Source of the DNA: VXRD01 sp965232265
Lineage (GTDB): Bacteria; Latescibacterota; UBA2968
Reading direction: 5' to 3'
Length of the DNA stretch: 64,000 bases
NCBI GenBank assembly: GCA_965232265.1
Contig: CBDDPH010000002.1
Coordinates: 3,658,001-3,722,000 of the forward strand
The notes beneath the pieces were generated by a model, which ran no database searches, was not told the DNA's origin, and saw only the letters and a program-made list of their open reading frames with translations. Position 1 is the stretch's first letter. The number at the start of each line of letters is the position of its first letter. Made by a program: the position numbers and the translations under genes. Positions 29,981 through 38,066 of this stretch are shown one piece after another.

Positions 29981-31183
29981 ATGAAGAAACACCCCAATAT
30001 CATCCTCATGGTCGCCGACAACCTCGGTCACGAAGCAGTCGATTATTATGGCGAAGGGATATTCGACACCCCCAGATTGAACACAATGGCGCGCAAGGGT
30101 GTTATATTCGACAACTGCCTGATCGCAACCCCGCTGTGTTCACCAGCGCGTTGTGCCTGGAACACCGGCAGACACCCGTATCGGGTTGGCATCAACTCAC
30201 AGACACGTCCAGATGATCCGGACTCCGGCCTCTCGCTCCAGGAAGTCTCTATAGCCAGACTTTTGCGAAATGCCGGATACACAACAGGACTGTTTGGAAA
30301 ATGGAACCTGGGATATGCTGCAAAATTCAATCCGCTACACCACGGCTTTCATGAGTTTTACGGGAGCAACGCAGGCCATGCCGACTACTACACCCACCTG
30401 TACAACCGCGACATGAAGAGCCACTTTTTTCGCGGCCTGGAACCCATAGCGGACGAGGGTTACTTCGACACCCTGTTTACGGATGAAGCCATCAAATTTA
30501 TCAACCGCCAATCCCAAAAACCCGATCCCTTCTACCTGAATCTCCCCTTTTATGCCCCACACGGCCCCTACCAGGCCCCACCTGGATACTATCACAGCGA
30601 TGATCCACTGGCAAACTATCAATATATGGTCGAATACCTGGACCTGTGCGTGGGGCGCGTACTGGATGCAGTACACCATGCCGGTATTGCGGAAAATACC
30701 CTCATCGTATTCCTGAGTGACCAGGGAGGCAGCCGGACCAATGGTTATGGTCGAACCCTATGGGAGCGTTCGCTAAGAGTCATCTGCAACGCGGTCTGGC
30801 CGGGAAAAATCGATCCAAATACAAAAATCAACACACCCTGGATACACTATGATCTCTACGCCACATTCGCCGCTCTCGCCGGTGCAACTGTGCCCGACGA
30901 CCGCGTCATTGACGCCCAAAACGCGTGGCCTCTTTTCGAAGGCAAAGAGCAACCTCTGGACCGCACCCTGCACTGGACGTATAGGACAGAGGACGCAGTC
31001 CGTGAGGGCAATCTAAAACTCCACGCCACAGACGGCAAACCAGACGGTCTGTTCGATCTGAGCACCGATCCCGATGAACAACGCGATCTACGTGCCACCG
31101 CCCCTAAAAAAGTTGAAAAGATGATGGCAGAACACCATATCTGGAAACAAGCGTGTGAAGCCCAACAAACATCAAAAGCCTGA
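29981..31183 (+). CDS. sulfatase
   Basis: 400 aa, compact. CSPAR (Cys53) is the formylglycine site; MVADNLGHEAVDYYG and SDQGGSRTNGYGR provide metal ligands (Gln replaces the usual His in DHG, a known variation). No signal peptide. AAGGA precedes the ATG at 29981. It lies 60 bp after the decarboxylase and 20 bp before the hydrolase. Confidence 0.92.
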   Translation: MKKHPNIILMVADNLGHEAVDYYGEGIFDTPRLNTMARKGVIFDNCLIATPLCSPARCAWNTGRHPYRVGINSQTRPDDPDSGLSLQEVSIARLLRNAGYTTGLFGKWNLGYAAKFNPLHHGFHEFYGSNAGHADYYTHLYNRDMKSHFFRGLEPIADEGYFDTLFTDEAIKFINRQSQKPDPFYLNLPFYAPHGPYQAPPGYYHSDDPLANYQYMVEYLDLCVGRVLDAVHHAGIAENTLIVFLSDQGGSRTNGYGRTLWERSLRVICNAVWPGKIDPNTKINTPWIHYDLYATFAALAGATVPDDRVIDAQNAWPLFEGKEQPLDRTLHWTYRTEDAVREGNLKLHATDGKPDGLFDLSTDPDEQRDLRATAPKKVEKMMAEHHIWKQACEAQQTSKA

Positions 31184-31203
31184 TCCCCCAAACCATTGGT
31201 AAG

Positions 31204-32208
31204 ATGAACGCCATGAAACCGTCACAACGAACCAAACAACGCATGACACGCTCAATACTGGTGGTCATTTGCTCCTGCATTTTCTTCGTCCAGGGGCAGG
31301 CGCAGCAGGAACGCCTAAAGGGTGCTGTCAAATCCCCGATAGCTAACGTCAAGGCAGATGTATTCGACCGCGTCGAGCACCATGAGACGGATAACGACGG
31401 GGTGGCACTCCACTACGTCACCCTGGGCGAAGGCCCCGTTATTCTCTTTGTCCATGGCTTTCCCGATTTTTGGTACACCTGGCGCGAACAGATGGACGCT
31501 CTTTCCGACAACTATAAGACCGTCGCTATGGACACACGCGCCTACAACAAGAGCGGCAAGCCCGAAGGCGTGGAACACTACACCATGTCCCATCTCATGT
31601 CGGATGTCGAAGCTGTGATCAAGGACCTGGAGGTCGATTCGGTCACCCTCGTTGGTCACGATTGGGGTGGCGCCATTTCGTGGCGGTTCGCCATGTACTA
31701 TCCGCAACTCGTCAACAAGCTGGTGATCTGCAATCTGACTCACCCGAAGGGCTACGGCACCGTGCTGCGTAACGCGACGGCAGAGCAAAAGAGGAACACG
31801 CAATACATTACCGACTTTCAAACGCCTGGATACGAAAAACGGTTCTCGCCCGAGGTGCTTACACGTATTTCGGTGGGTAATGCCTCAGACGAAGTGCGGC
31901 AGCGCTACATCAATGCGTTCTCCCAATCCTCGGTCAAGGGCATGCTCGACTACTACCGCGCGGCCTATAGCGGTCTAACTGCGGGGTCTGGCCAGAGCCT
32001 GGAGATGCCCAATCTCACCATGCCCGTATTGCAATTCCACGGGTTGAAAGACAAGGCTGTTGACAAAGACGGGTTACGCGACACGTGGAATTGGATCGAC
32101 AAAGACTACACACTCGTCACCATCCCCAGCAGCGGCCATTGGGTTCAACGAGACGCAGCGGATATGGTCAGTAATACCATGCGCTGGTGGCTGAAGAGCC
32201 GTCACTGA
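31204..32208 (+). CDS. exported alpha/beta hydrolase, epoxide hydrolase/haloalkane dehalogenase type
   Basis: 334 aa. Residues 15-34 look like a signal peptide (RSILVVICSCIFFVQGQAQ). HGFPDFWYTW is the oxyanion loop, GHDWGG carries the nucleophile Asp153, and SSGHWVQRD the catalytic His. An Asp nucleophile points to epoxide hydrolase or haloacetate dehalogenase chemistry rather than an esterase. Two other ATGs (at codons 4 and 14) are possible starts. It is the last gene of the plus-strand cluster; its end overlaps the convergent LamG-propeller gene by 7 bp. Confidence 0.85.
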   Translation: MNAMKPSQRTKQRMTRSILVVICSCIFFVQGQAQQERLKGAVKSPIANVKADVFDRVEHHETDNDGVALHYVTLGEGPVILFVHGFPDFWYTWREQMDALSDNYKTVAMDTRAYNKSGKPEGVEHYTMSHLMSDVEAVIKDLEVDSVTLVGHDWGGAISWRFAMYYPQLVNKLVICNLTHPKGYGTVLRNATAEQKRNTQYITDFQTPGYEKRFSPEVLTRISVGNASDEVRQRYINAFSQSSVKGMLDYYRAAYSGLTAGSGQSLEMPNLTMPVLQFHGLKDKAVDKDGLRDTWNWIDKDYTLVTIPSSGHWVQRDAADMVSNTMRWWLKSRH

Positions 32209-33818
32209 AGGCGCTGAATTTCCCGTTGTGTGAGGCCCCGGCGATAGATACGAATATCTCGCAGGGCGCCTTTGAAATAGTCGTGGGCGCCAAAGCCGAT
32301 TAAGAGGGGACAGTTGGGGTTGAGGTCGTAGCGTTTTGGATTGAAGCTATCTGTTGTAGCGACGGGGATTCCATCGACGTACAGAGTCAAAACACCGCCT
32401 TGCTTGACGGCGGCTACGTGTCGCCATCCTTCGGGCAATGTGTGGTCCCATGTGGCGACTTTTCCGGCTTCGACCGAATAGACATGCCCAGACGGCAGGG
32501 TGCCAGCATAGAGGCGGCCCTGATAAACGGACATGGACCAGACCCGCCGCAGGGGCGCGGACGTGCTGTCCAGAGACGCCAGGAATGTGAACTGATTGCC
32601 GTCCATCCGCCAGACATTGGCCATTGGGAGCGAGCCGATATAGACTTTGCCATTGTAAAGCCCCATGGCCATGATTTCGCGTTCGTATCCGACCCTGCCC
32701 AGACAGGTCCAGGTCGTGTTGCCGTCATATCGATAGACTTCGCCCTGAGGCCAGGTGCCCACATAGAGCCGGCCCTCAAAAGTGACCGCCGAGTAGGTCT
32801 GGGTGGAGGTTTCGGGGCAGCCGCAGTCAGTCCATTCGGCGCCGCCTTCGTAGCGAAGAACCGGGCCGCCATTGACGAGGGTGTAGAGCCTATCACGATA
32901 GACGGTGAAACTCATCAGTCGCACGTCTGGACCTATGGGCGTCCAGGTGGTGCCGCCCTCATAGACAAAGGCCCCCTCGCGATAGAGGCTGGTGGCGTAG
33001 AGCCGCCCCTGATAAACCGTGAGGGCGGTGGCGTTATCGGCTTTGCCCGTATTATGTCCCATGCCCGTGGTAGGTGTTTCTTCGGGTGTGGCGTCTTCGA
33101 TGCCTGGATGCCCGCAGAAGGTCCATTGGCCGTCGGCATCGACCCGATAAACCTGGCCGCCGGGCGTGGTGTTCAGGGGATCGCCCATGGCGGAGCCACT
33201 GGAATTATACCGGCCGAGGGCGCAATAGAGCGCGCCTTGAAATTCGACGACCGCGTTGACGGAATTGCATCCGACTGGATTGCCCAGGTCGGTCCAGCGT
33301 TTTTCCCCTTCGTAGCGCCACAGGTGACCGACCTCTTCTTCGCCATTCTCAAAGGTGCCAGCGTACAGGTGTCCACCTAATGTTGAAAGTGCAGATATTT
33401 TGACTGCCTGACCGGGACGCCCGCAATCCGTCCATGATCCGAGATGCCCGTTGTCGATGCCGAAGTGGAGGTTGCGGTAATTCGATTGCGCGGTAGAGGT
33501 CATTCCGGTATTGGTGAGGACCGAGATCTGCCACCCATGGCGGGTTTCCGGATCGAATTGGCCGAGGATGTCGCCGACCACTTCGGTTTCTTCCGTGTAG
33601 ATCCATCCGGCGCAGGAAAAATCGCCTGTCCCTATAGACAGATCGCAGGGAACTTCCAGAAAGGTTTCCGCCCCGTTGAATTGGGCGCTTTTCTGTCCGC
33701 CTGATTCCCCAATTTCAACACCGTGATTTTGGACGGACAGGCCGCTTTCGGAATGGTCTTTCAGGTCTTCCCGGAACGGCCAGTGGGCGATCAGGTCGGG
33801 ATCGCTGACTCGCAACAT
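32202..33818 (-). CDS. LamG/concanavalin-like domain split by a beta-propeller
   Basis: 538 aa with no signal peptide. Residues about 8-100 form the first half of a LamG-like jelly roll (LIAHWPFREDLKDHS, then FNGAETFLEVPCD and FSCAGWIY). Residues about 130-440 hold six or seven blades with a recurrent LYAGT/LYVGT pattern and W-T-x-C/L-G turns, as in Kelch or propeller folds. The C-terminus returns to LamG (WRHVAAVKQGGVLTLYVDG, then LIGFGAHDYFKGALRDIRIY). So a propeller is inserted in a LamG domain. It probably binds glycans; no catalytic residues are apparent. GAGGGGG precedes the ATG at 33818. Confidence 0.75.
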   Translation of the reverse strand: MLRVSDPDLIAHWPFREDLKDHSESGLSVQNHGVEIGESGGQKSAQFNGAETFLEVPCDLSIGTGDFSCAGWIYTEETEVVGDILGQFDPETRHGWQISVLTNTGMTSTAQSNYRNLHFGIDNGHLGSWTDCGRPGQAVKISALSTLGGHLYAGTFENGEEEVGHLWRYEGEKRWTDLGNPVGCNSVNAVVEFQGALYCALGRYNSSGSAMGDPLNTTPGGQVYRVDADGQWTFCGHPGIEDATPEETPTTGMGHNTGKADNATALTVYQGRLYATSLYREGAFVYEGGTTWTPIGPDVRLMSFTVYRDRLYTLVNGGPVLRYEGGAEWTDCGCPETSTQTYSAVTFEGRLYVGTWPQGEVYRYDGNTTWTCLGRVGYEREIMAMGLYNGKVYIGSLPMANVWRMDGNQFTFLASLDSTSAPLRRVWSMSVYQGRLYAGTLPSGHVYSVEAGKVATWDHTLPEGWRHVAAVKQGGVLTLYVDGIPVATTDSFNPKRYDLNPNCPLLIGFGAHDYFKGALRDIRIYRRGLTQREIQRLQ

Positions 33819-33946
33819 GATTCCCCCTCAATTTGAGCGGTTTAAAATAGCCAAAGACTCTTAAGCCAATGTGTGAAACAAAACGTTAGCAGTCTATCTC
33901 TAATGATTCAAAAAAATATAGCTGATTTTTAATTTAGCATCAAGCA

Positions 33947-34228
33947 ATGTTTCTTGTAAAGTATTTATTTTCAATCTTATACACTCGGTTGGAAGAAGTG
34001 AACAGAAAAAAGAAAAGCGATTTGGCCCGTCAGGTTCTTGCCAACGTCCCCACTGCGCGAGCTCGTAAGACCCTCGTGAGCGAAGCCTTTCGAGTTCTCA
34101 CTTCCGCCGGGCTTATGTCCCTTTCGTTTCACGATGGTGCCTCTACACTACCCCGAGTTACCGATGGCATGAGATACGAGGGGATTGACCAGAACGCAGG
34201 CCTGGAAGAAACAGAATTTCGGCTGTGA
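33947..34228 (+). pseudogene. probable methyltransferase fragment
   Basis: A 93-codon open frame. Its middle (about 24-65) reads like the motif II/III part of class I SAM-dependent methyltransferases: SEAFRVLTSAGLMSLSFHD resembles the common E..RVLkpGG...F pattern, preceded by VLANVPTARAR. The SAM-binding GxGxG motif and the rest are missing. The ends look unrelated. I read it as a remnant, not a working gene. Confidence 0.45.
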
Positions 34229-34389
34229 CAGCCTCCAATAATACGGGTGCCATCCGAGTTCTCGAGAAGCTCGGGTTTACTCAGGAGGGGTGCGAGCGTG
34301 AGGCTATATATTGGTCTAACCGACGTTGGGATAGGCTCTTATTCGGGATTTTGCGAGCAGAATTTGAATCCAGGCATAATACGGGCTAA
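34204..34389 (+). pseudogene. C-terminal remnant of a GNAT acetyltransferase (RimJ/RimL type)
   Basis: In the frame of 34225 the sequence reads RISAVTASNNTGAIRVLEKL, then GFTQEGCERE and a WDRLLFGIL tail with a TAA at 34387-34389. This is the classic end of a RimJ/RimL N-acetyltransferase. The acetyl-CoA-binding part is absent. It abuts the methyltransferase fragment in another frame and lies 14 bp before an intact GNAT gene, so a recombination joined pieces of two genes here. Confidence 0.6.
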
Positions 34390-34403
34390 AGAGAACTATA
34401 TCT

Positions 34404-34976
34404 ATGGAAAAGCTGACTGAACGCCTGCTTCTGAGAGAGTTCATCAAACAAGACGTGGACGCCATCGCCGAGTACAGGAGAGACCCCAGGTATCTGGAAT
34501 ACTACTACCGCCCCGCCTACACCAGAGAGGAGTGCGTCCGCTTTGTAAATAAGTGCATCGCATGGTCCAAAGAAAATCCGAGATGCAAATTCCAGCTGGC
34601 CATCACGGACCGCTCAAGCAGGATCTTACTCGGTAACTGCGGAATACGCACAGAAAGTATTGAGAGCCGACGGGGTGACATAGGCTACGAGTTGTCGCCC
34701 GTTTATTGGGGGCAGGGCTTTGCGTCAGAGGCTGTCCGGAGCATCTTGCAGGTGGGTTTTGAAGATTTGGATCTGGACGAGATTGAAGCCAGATGCGTTG
34801 TTGCAAACAAACGGTCTGTCCGGCTTCTCCACCGGCTGGGTTTTGAGGAGATTGAGCGCGTACCGCCCGGACCGGGTAGAGGTGAATTTAAGAACCGCAT
34901 GTTGCCCGAACGGTATGTTTTTCTCTTGCGTCGGGACAAATGGAACTACAGCTTATTTCGGTCTCAAGAGTCTTAA
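34404..34976 (+). CDS. GNAT N-acetyltransferase (RimJ/RimL-like)
   Basis: 190 aa, complete GNAT fold. TERLLLREF opens the domain; GYELSPVYWGQGFASEAV is the acetyl-CoA pyrophosphate-binding loop, and NKRSVRLLHRLGFEEIE the C-terminal helix and strand. It should acetylate an amine (protein N-terminus, antibiotic or metabolite). It follows a remnant of another GNAT and overlaps nothing. The ATG at 34404 has a weak AGAG ribosome-binding site. Confidence 0.88.
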   Translation: MEKLTERLLLREFIKQDVDAIAEYRRDPRYLEYYYRPAYTREECVRFVNKCIAWSKENPRCKFQLAITDRSSRILLGNCGIRTESIESRRGDIGYELSPVYWGQGFASEAVRSILQVGFEDLDLDEIEARCVVANKRSVRLLHRLGFEEIERVPPGPGRGEFKNRMLPERYVFLLRRDKWNYSLFRSQES

Positions 34977-35004
34977 TTCGTCCATTCGTCTTCGGAGATT
35001 TACA

Positions 35005-35669
35005 ATGAACATCATTCTCTTAATCATCGACACCATGCGCTACGACTATATCGGCGCCAACGGCAATGACTGGATCGAAACCCCCAACCTCGATCACTTA
35101 GCCTTACAATCCTGGTGTTTCGACCGTGCCTTCGCAGCGAGCTTCCCCACTATCCCCTATCGCACCGACGTCATGACCGGCAAATACGGCAGCCCCTTTC
35201 ACGCCTGGAAACCGTTGCCCTTCAACACCAACGCACTGCCAGATGTCCTCGGCGAAGCAGGCTACGCGACGCAACTCCTGCACGACACGCCCCACCTCGT
35301 CAACGGGGGCCACGCCTTCGATTATCCCTTTCACACCTGGACCTTCATTCGCGGTGCCGAAGTTGACCGCGCCTGGATAAATGACGAAGCCAAATGGCCC
35401 AGCAACTGGGCAAAAGACCCGCTTTTTGACATCCTCGAAGACGAACTCCCAACACCAACCATTCAATATGCCCGCACCAACAGAGGCCGTGACAACTTAG
35501 ACGACTGGAACTGCGCCAGACTCTTCAACACCGCAATGCCGACCCCACCTTCATCAACTGGCTCAAAAATGGCGCACCCGGCAATGTACCCGAATGCACC
35601 CTCTACGACGGCTACCCCGGTCCCGAAGGCTTTGAAATGTACTCCTCCAATATCTACAAAGGCATTTAA
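35005..35669 (+). pseudogene. broken sulfatase-like gene with internal out-of-frame deletion
   Basis: The ATG at 35005 opens a sulfatase-like N-terminus (MNIILLIIDTMRYDYIG) that reads to about residue 175 (DDWNCARLFNTA). After this, at about 35535, the homologous reading jumps to the +1 frame (NADPTFINWLKNGAPGN, later YDGYPGPEGFEMY) and ends with TAA at 35667. The central domain with the second metal site is gone. The formylglycine position reads T-I-P-Y-R, with Thr49 instead of Cys. In the first frame translation would run into the sialidase gene and stop at 35748. Confidence 0.75.
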
Positions 35670-35689
35670 ATTCATCCAAGAAGACACTT

Positions 35690-36823
35690 ATGGACGCGCA
35701 TCCAAACAAAGCAGATTACGAAGTCACCCCCAAAAACCCACCGAATGATGGGATTCTCTTCGTGGATCACGCCCCGACAAGAAGAGGTGGAAATCTCGGG
35801 CACGCACTGGTAGAGTATGAAGACGGGAAGCTCCTCGCCTTCTATCCGAACTGCTCCGCCGAACGCCACAACCCGGAGAAGCCTGGCAAGGGCCACTCGG
35901 CCAGGGGCTGGATGGAATACAAGCGCTCGGAAGACGGCGGCGAGACATGGAGCGATCGGAACGTGGTTGCCTATTCGAAGAACTTGTTCGACACCGGGCA
36001 GAGCGGGAAGACCAGCAAGAAACTGTCCGCCTTCGCCGAGAAGGCAGTTCGGACGGACAAGGGGGAAATCGTCCTCTTTTTCCTTGTGTGTGACATCACG
36101 ACCAATGTCATTTGGAGGCAATTTCAGGTGCCGACATACATCAGCAGTCCGGATGGAGGGCACACATGGCGTGAGCCGTCTGCACTGTGCGACAGTCGGG
36201 GCAGGCTCTACGATGCAAAGTATCACAACGGAGAGATACTCGTGTTGCACTTCAAGAACGACAACGAGATCAATTTCCTGGGCAACAAGCCCGAGCATGT
36301 GTACGAGTTGCACGTGAGCCGAGACGGCGGCCGGACCTTCGAGAAGCGCAGCGAGCTTCCCTTCGACACCATTGGGAAATCGTATGGAACCATGGGGATA
36401 CGCGATAACGGAAACATCATTGTGTACATATACAACAGCAAGGCTGAGCACACGATGGACTATGTGGTGAGCGACGACGGTCGGACCTGGTCCGAACCAA
36501 GGATCGCACACTTTAAAAAGAAGATCCGAAATCCTCAGATGGCCGTGCTAAACGGCAGTTATTTCATGCACGGACGCAGTGCATTCTTGCAGGGTAAGAA
36601 AGAGGAAAAAGGTCACTTTGTTCTGTATGCTTCACGAGATGGCTTTGCTTGGAATGACGGCATCTACTTGAGGATGCGCGAAGAGGGAATCGCAGCATAT
36701 TCGAACAGCATCGTGGTCGGATCGCTGAATCCACACAAGCGGAATCGGTTGCTGCTACAGGCGTCGCATGCGTATGAACAGCACTTGACGAACGTGTATC
36801 ACTGGTGGATCGACACGCCATAG
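35690..36823 (+). CDS. sialidase-like BNR/Asp-box repeat protein
   Basis: 377 aa without a signal peptide. Asp-boxes of the S-x-D-G-G-x-T-W type occur five times (SEDGGETWSD, SPDGGHTWRE, SRDGGRTFEK, SDDGRTWSE, SRDGFAWND), marking a six-bladed propeller as in GH33 sialidases and related enzymes. An Arg/Glu/Tyr set could form the active site (NLGHALVEYEDGK, then MGIRDNGN), but the family-defining FRIP motif is not seen, so sialidase activity is uncertain. The start at 35690 lies 20 bp after the broken sulfatase. Confidence 0.8.
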   Translation: MDAHPNKADYEVTPKNPPNDGILFVDHAPTRRGGNLGHALVEYEDGKLLAFYPNCSAERHNPEKPGKGHSARGWMEYKRSEDGGETWSDRNVVAYSKNLFDTGQSGKTSKKLSAFAEKAVRTDKGEIVLFFLVCDITTNVIWRQFQVPTYISSPDGGHTWREPSALCDSRGRLYDAKYHNGEILVLHFKNDNEINFLGNKPEHVYELHVSRDGGRTFEKRSELPFDTIGKSYGTMGIRDNGNIIVYIYNSKAEHTMDYVVSDDGRTWSEPRIAHFKKKIRNPQMAVLNGSYFMHGRSAFLQGKKEEKGHFVLYASRDGFAWNDGIYLRMREEGIAAYSNSIVVGSLNPHKRNRLLLQASHAYEQHLTNVYHWWIDTP

Positions 36824-36890
36824 AAAGACAGGGAATATGAATCCCTATATGTAAATCCCATTCGAAACATTCCATTTTATGACATCGTCG

Positions 36891-36896
36891 TATTAT
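36891..36896 (+). promoter_or_regulatory. -10-like box ahead of the tRNA-like gene
   Basis: TATTAT (5 of 6 to TATAAT) ends 5 nt before the predicted acceptor stem, so transcription could begin at about the mature 5' end. No convincing -35 was found. Confidence 0.35.
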
Positions 36897-36901
36897 TGAG
36901 C

Positions 36902-37006
36902 AGGGGGTGAGAGCCAGTGGTGCTGGCCCCGAGGCTTCCAAACCGAGGGCTACGGGTATCCTGTGGGATATCCCGTATATGGGTTCGATCCCCACACCCT
37001 CTGCCA
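36902..37006 (+). tRNA. tRNA-like gene, class II, 8/4 acceptor/T-arm, encoded CCA, abnormal anticodon arm
   Basis: Hand folding gives an 8-bp acceptor stem (36902-36909 with 36995-37002, one G-T), G73 at 37003 and encoded CCA at 37004-37006. The T arm is 4 bp (36980-36983 with 36991-36994) around TTCGATC. The D stem is 5 bp (36913-36917 with 36923-36927) with loop TGGTG. An 11-bp variable arm (36951-36961 with 36966-36977) has one bulged T. The standard 7/5 fold needs an A-C mismatch; 8/4 has none. The anticodon stem (36930-36934 with 36943-36947) has tandem G.A/A.G mismatches, and its loop CTTCCAAA is 8 nt, so the anticodon could be UCC or CCA depending on alignment. Bacterial 8/4 allo-tRNAs are known; a decayed tRNA-Ser is the main alternative. 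Confidence 0.65.
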
Positions 37007-37082
37007 TGATTGACATCAGTGGCGAATTCATTCTATTCACCGATATAGAAAGGCAATTCCATGACGACTGACGGACCACTGA

Positions 37083-37985
37083 ATGGACAAGTGCTCACCT
37101 ACGATTGAGGTGTGGCCCCTGTATCGTGCGGGCAGTCTCTCCGAGGTCTGGTCGGAATCAACGACAAAGGCCCCCTTCAGCTATTCGGTTGTTCCCGAAG
37201 ACTTCGCAAGTGGCCTTGTACCAAATCTGGAAGACAGCGAGTCACTGGCAACAGATAGGGAGCAGAAGTTGCTTGTTGCGTCTGTCGAGGCCGAGCCTGT
37301 TGGGTTCGCGCACATTTGTGCTGGCCCGGCCGAAGTACGTGGCGAAGACACCGAATGCGGAATCATCCGTTGCCTGGCGTTTGTGCCAGATTTCTCAGTA
37401 GTCGGGCAGTTGTTGCTGGAGAGCGCAGAAGATTTGCTATCGGACTATGGGTATATCGATGCGTTTCCGCTCTATCACGGATACTCCTTTCACAACTATA
37501 AGGTTGGCGTCCTGTCTGATCGGCTCACCCACGTTCGCCAACTTTTCAGTGAGAATGGATATACACCTCACGATGCCCATCTGACCTTGGAGCGACGAAT
37601 AGGAGGAGTGATCCCAACTACAATTACAGCGCGGGTGAATGTCGAGAAAGTCCCGACACATGCAGAACGGCCCGACATATTCGTGAGGGCGTTCTCTGGT
37701 GATTCCAGAATCGGAATATGCCGCATGTTCAGTTGTCAAGCTTACGCCAACCTTGACGAACTCGCCTCCTGCTGTTACTTGCGATGGCTTGGGGTAGATC
37801 AGGAGCACCGACGGCAAGGCATAGGGCACCATCTACTCAATCGCGCACTGTCTGAGGCACAAGAGGAAGGATATGAGCGCGTGATTCTGAACTGCCGCGA
37901 AAACAACATAGCTGCGGTCTCGCTCTATACCAGAGTTGGATTCCGCATCGGTGATGTCTCTTCGGCGTACGTAAAGAGGCTGTAG
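37083..37985 (+). CDS. tandem-GNAT acetyltransferase
   Basis: 300 aa, two GNAT-like halves. The N-terminal half (about 1-150) keeps LLVASVEAEPVGFAHI and a degenerate acetyl-CoA site. The C-terminal half has LRWLGVDQEHRRQGIGHHLL, the complete acetyl-CoA-binding motif, and NIAAVSLYTRVGFRIG. The architecture is like mycothiol synthase and other double-GNAT enzymes. The substrate is unknown. The start lacks a clear ribosome-binding site. First of three same-strand genes (with methyltransferase and MFS pump) that could modify and export a toxic compound. Confidence 0.85.
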   Translation: MDKCSPTIEVWPLYRAGSLSEVWSESTTKAPFSYSVVPEDFASGLVPNLEDSESLATDREQKLLVASVEAEPVGFAHICAGPAEVRGEDTECGIIRCLAFVPDFSVVGQLLLESAEDLLSDYGYIDAFPLYHGYSFHNYKVGVLSDRLTHVRQLFSENGYTPHDAHLTLERRIGGVIPTTITARVNVEKVPTHAERPDIFVRAFSGDSRIGICRMFSCQAYANLDELASCCYLRWLGVDQEHRRQGIGHHLLNRALSEAQEEGYERVILNCRENNIAAVSLYTRVGFRIGDVSSAYVKRL

Positions 37986-38066
37986 TTAAAGAGCACCCAA
38001 CATTCGATTCTCTGAAAACAACCACGTCATAAGGACCAGACTGACCTCTTTCTCAAGGACAACGCA

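Larger units (their letters stand above)
33819..34403. other. 585-bp stretch without an intact gene; decayed coding fragments
   Basis: The first 130 bp are AT-rich spacer. Beyond 33947 there are two recognisable coding fragments in different frames, listed separately: a methyltransferase-like piece and the C-terminal end of a GNAT acetyltransferase. Nothing else was seen. Confidence 0.6.

Noticed and set aside
35672..36511. A 279-codon minus-strand frame
   Set aside because: Antisense to the Asp-box propeller gene, whose repeats are clearly real.
36902..37006. Reading as a standard selenocysteine tRNA
   Set aside because: The acceptor plus T branch is 12 bp rather than 13, and no UCA anticodon can be placed in the loop. 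No selA/selB genes are present.
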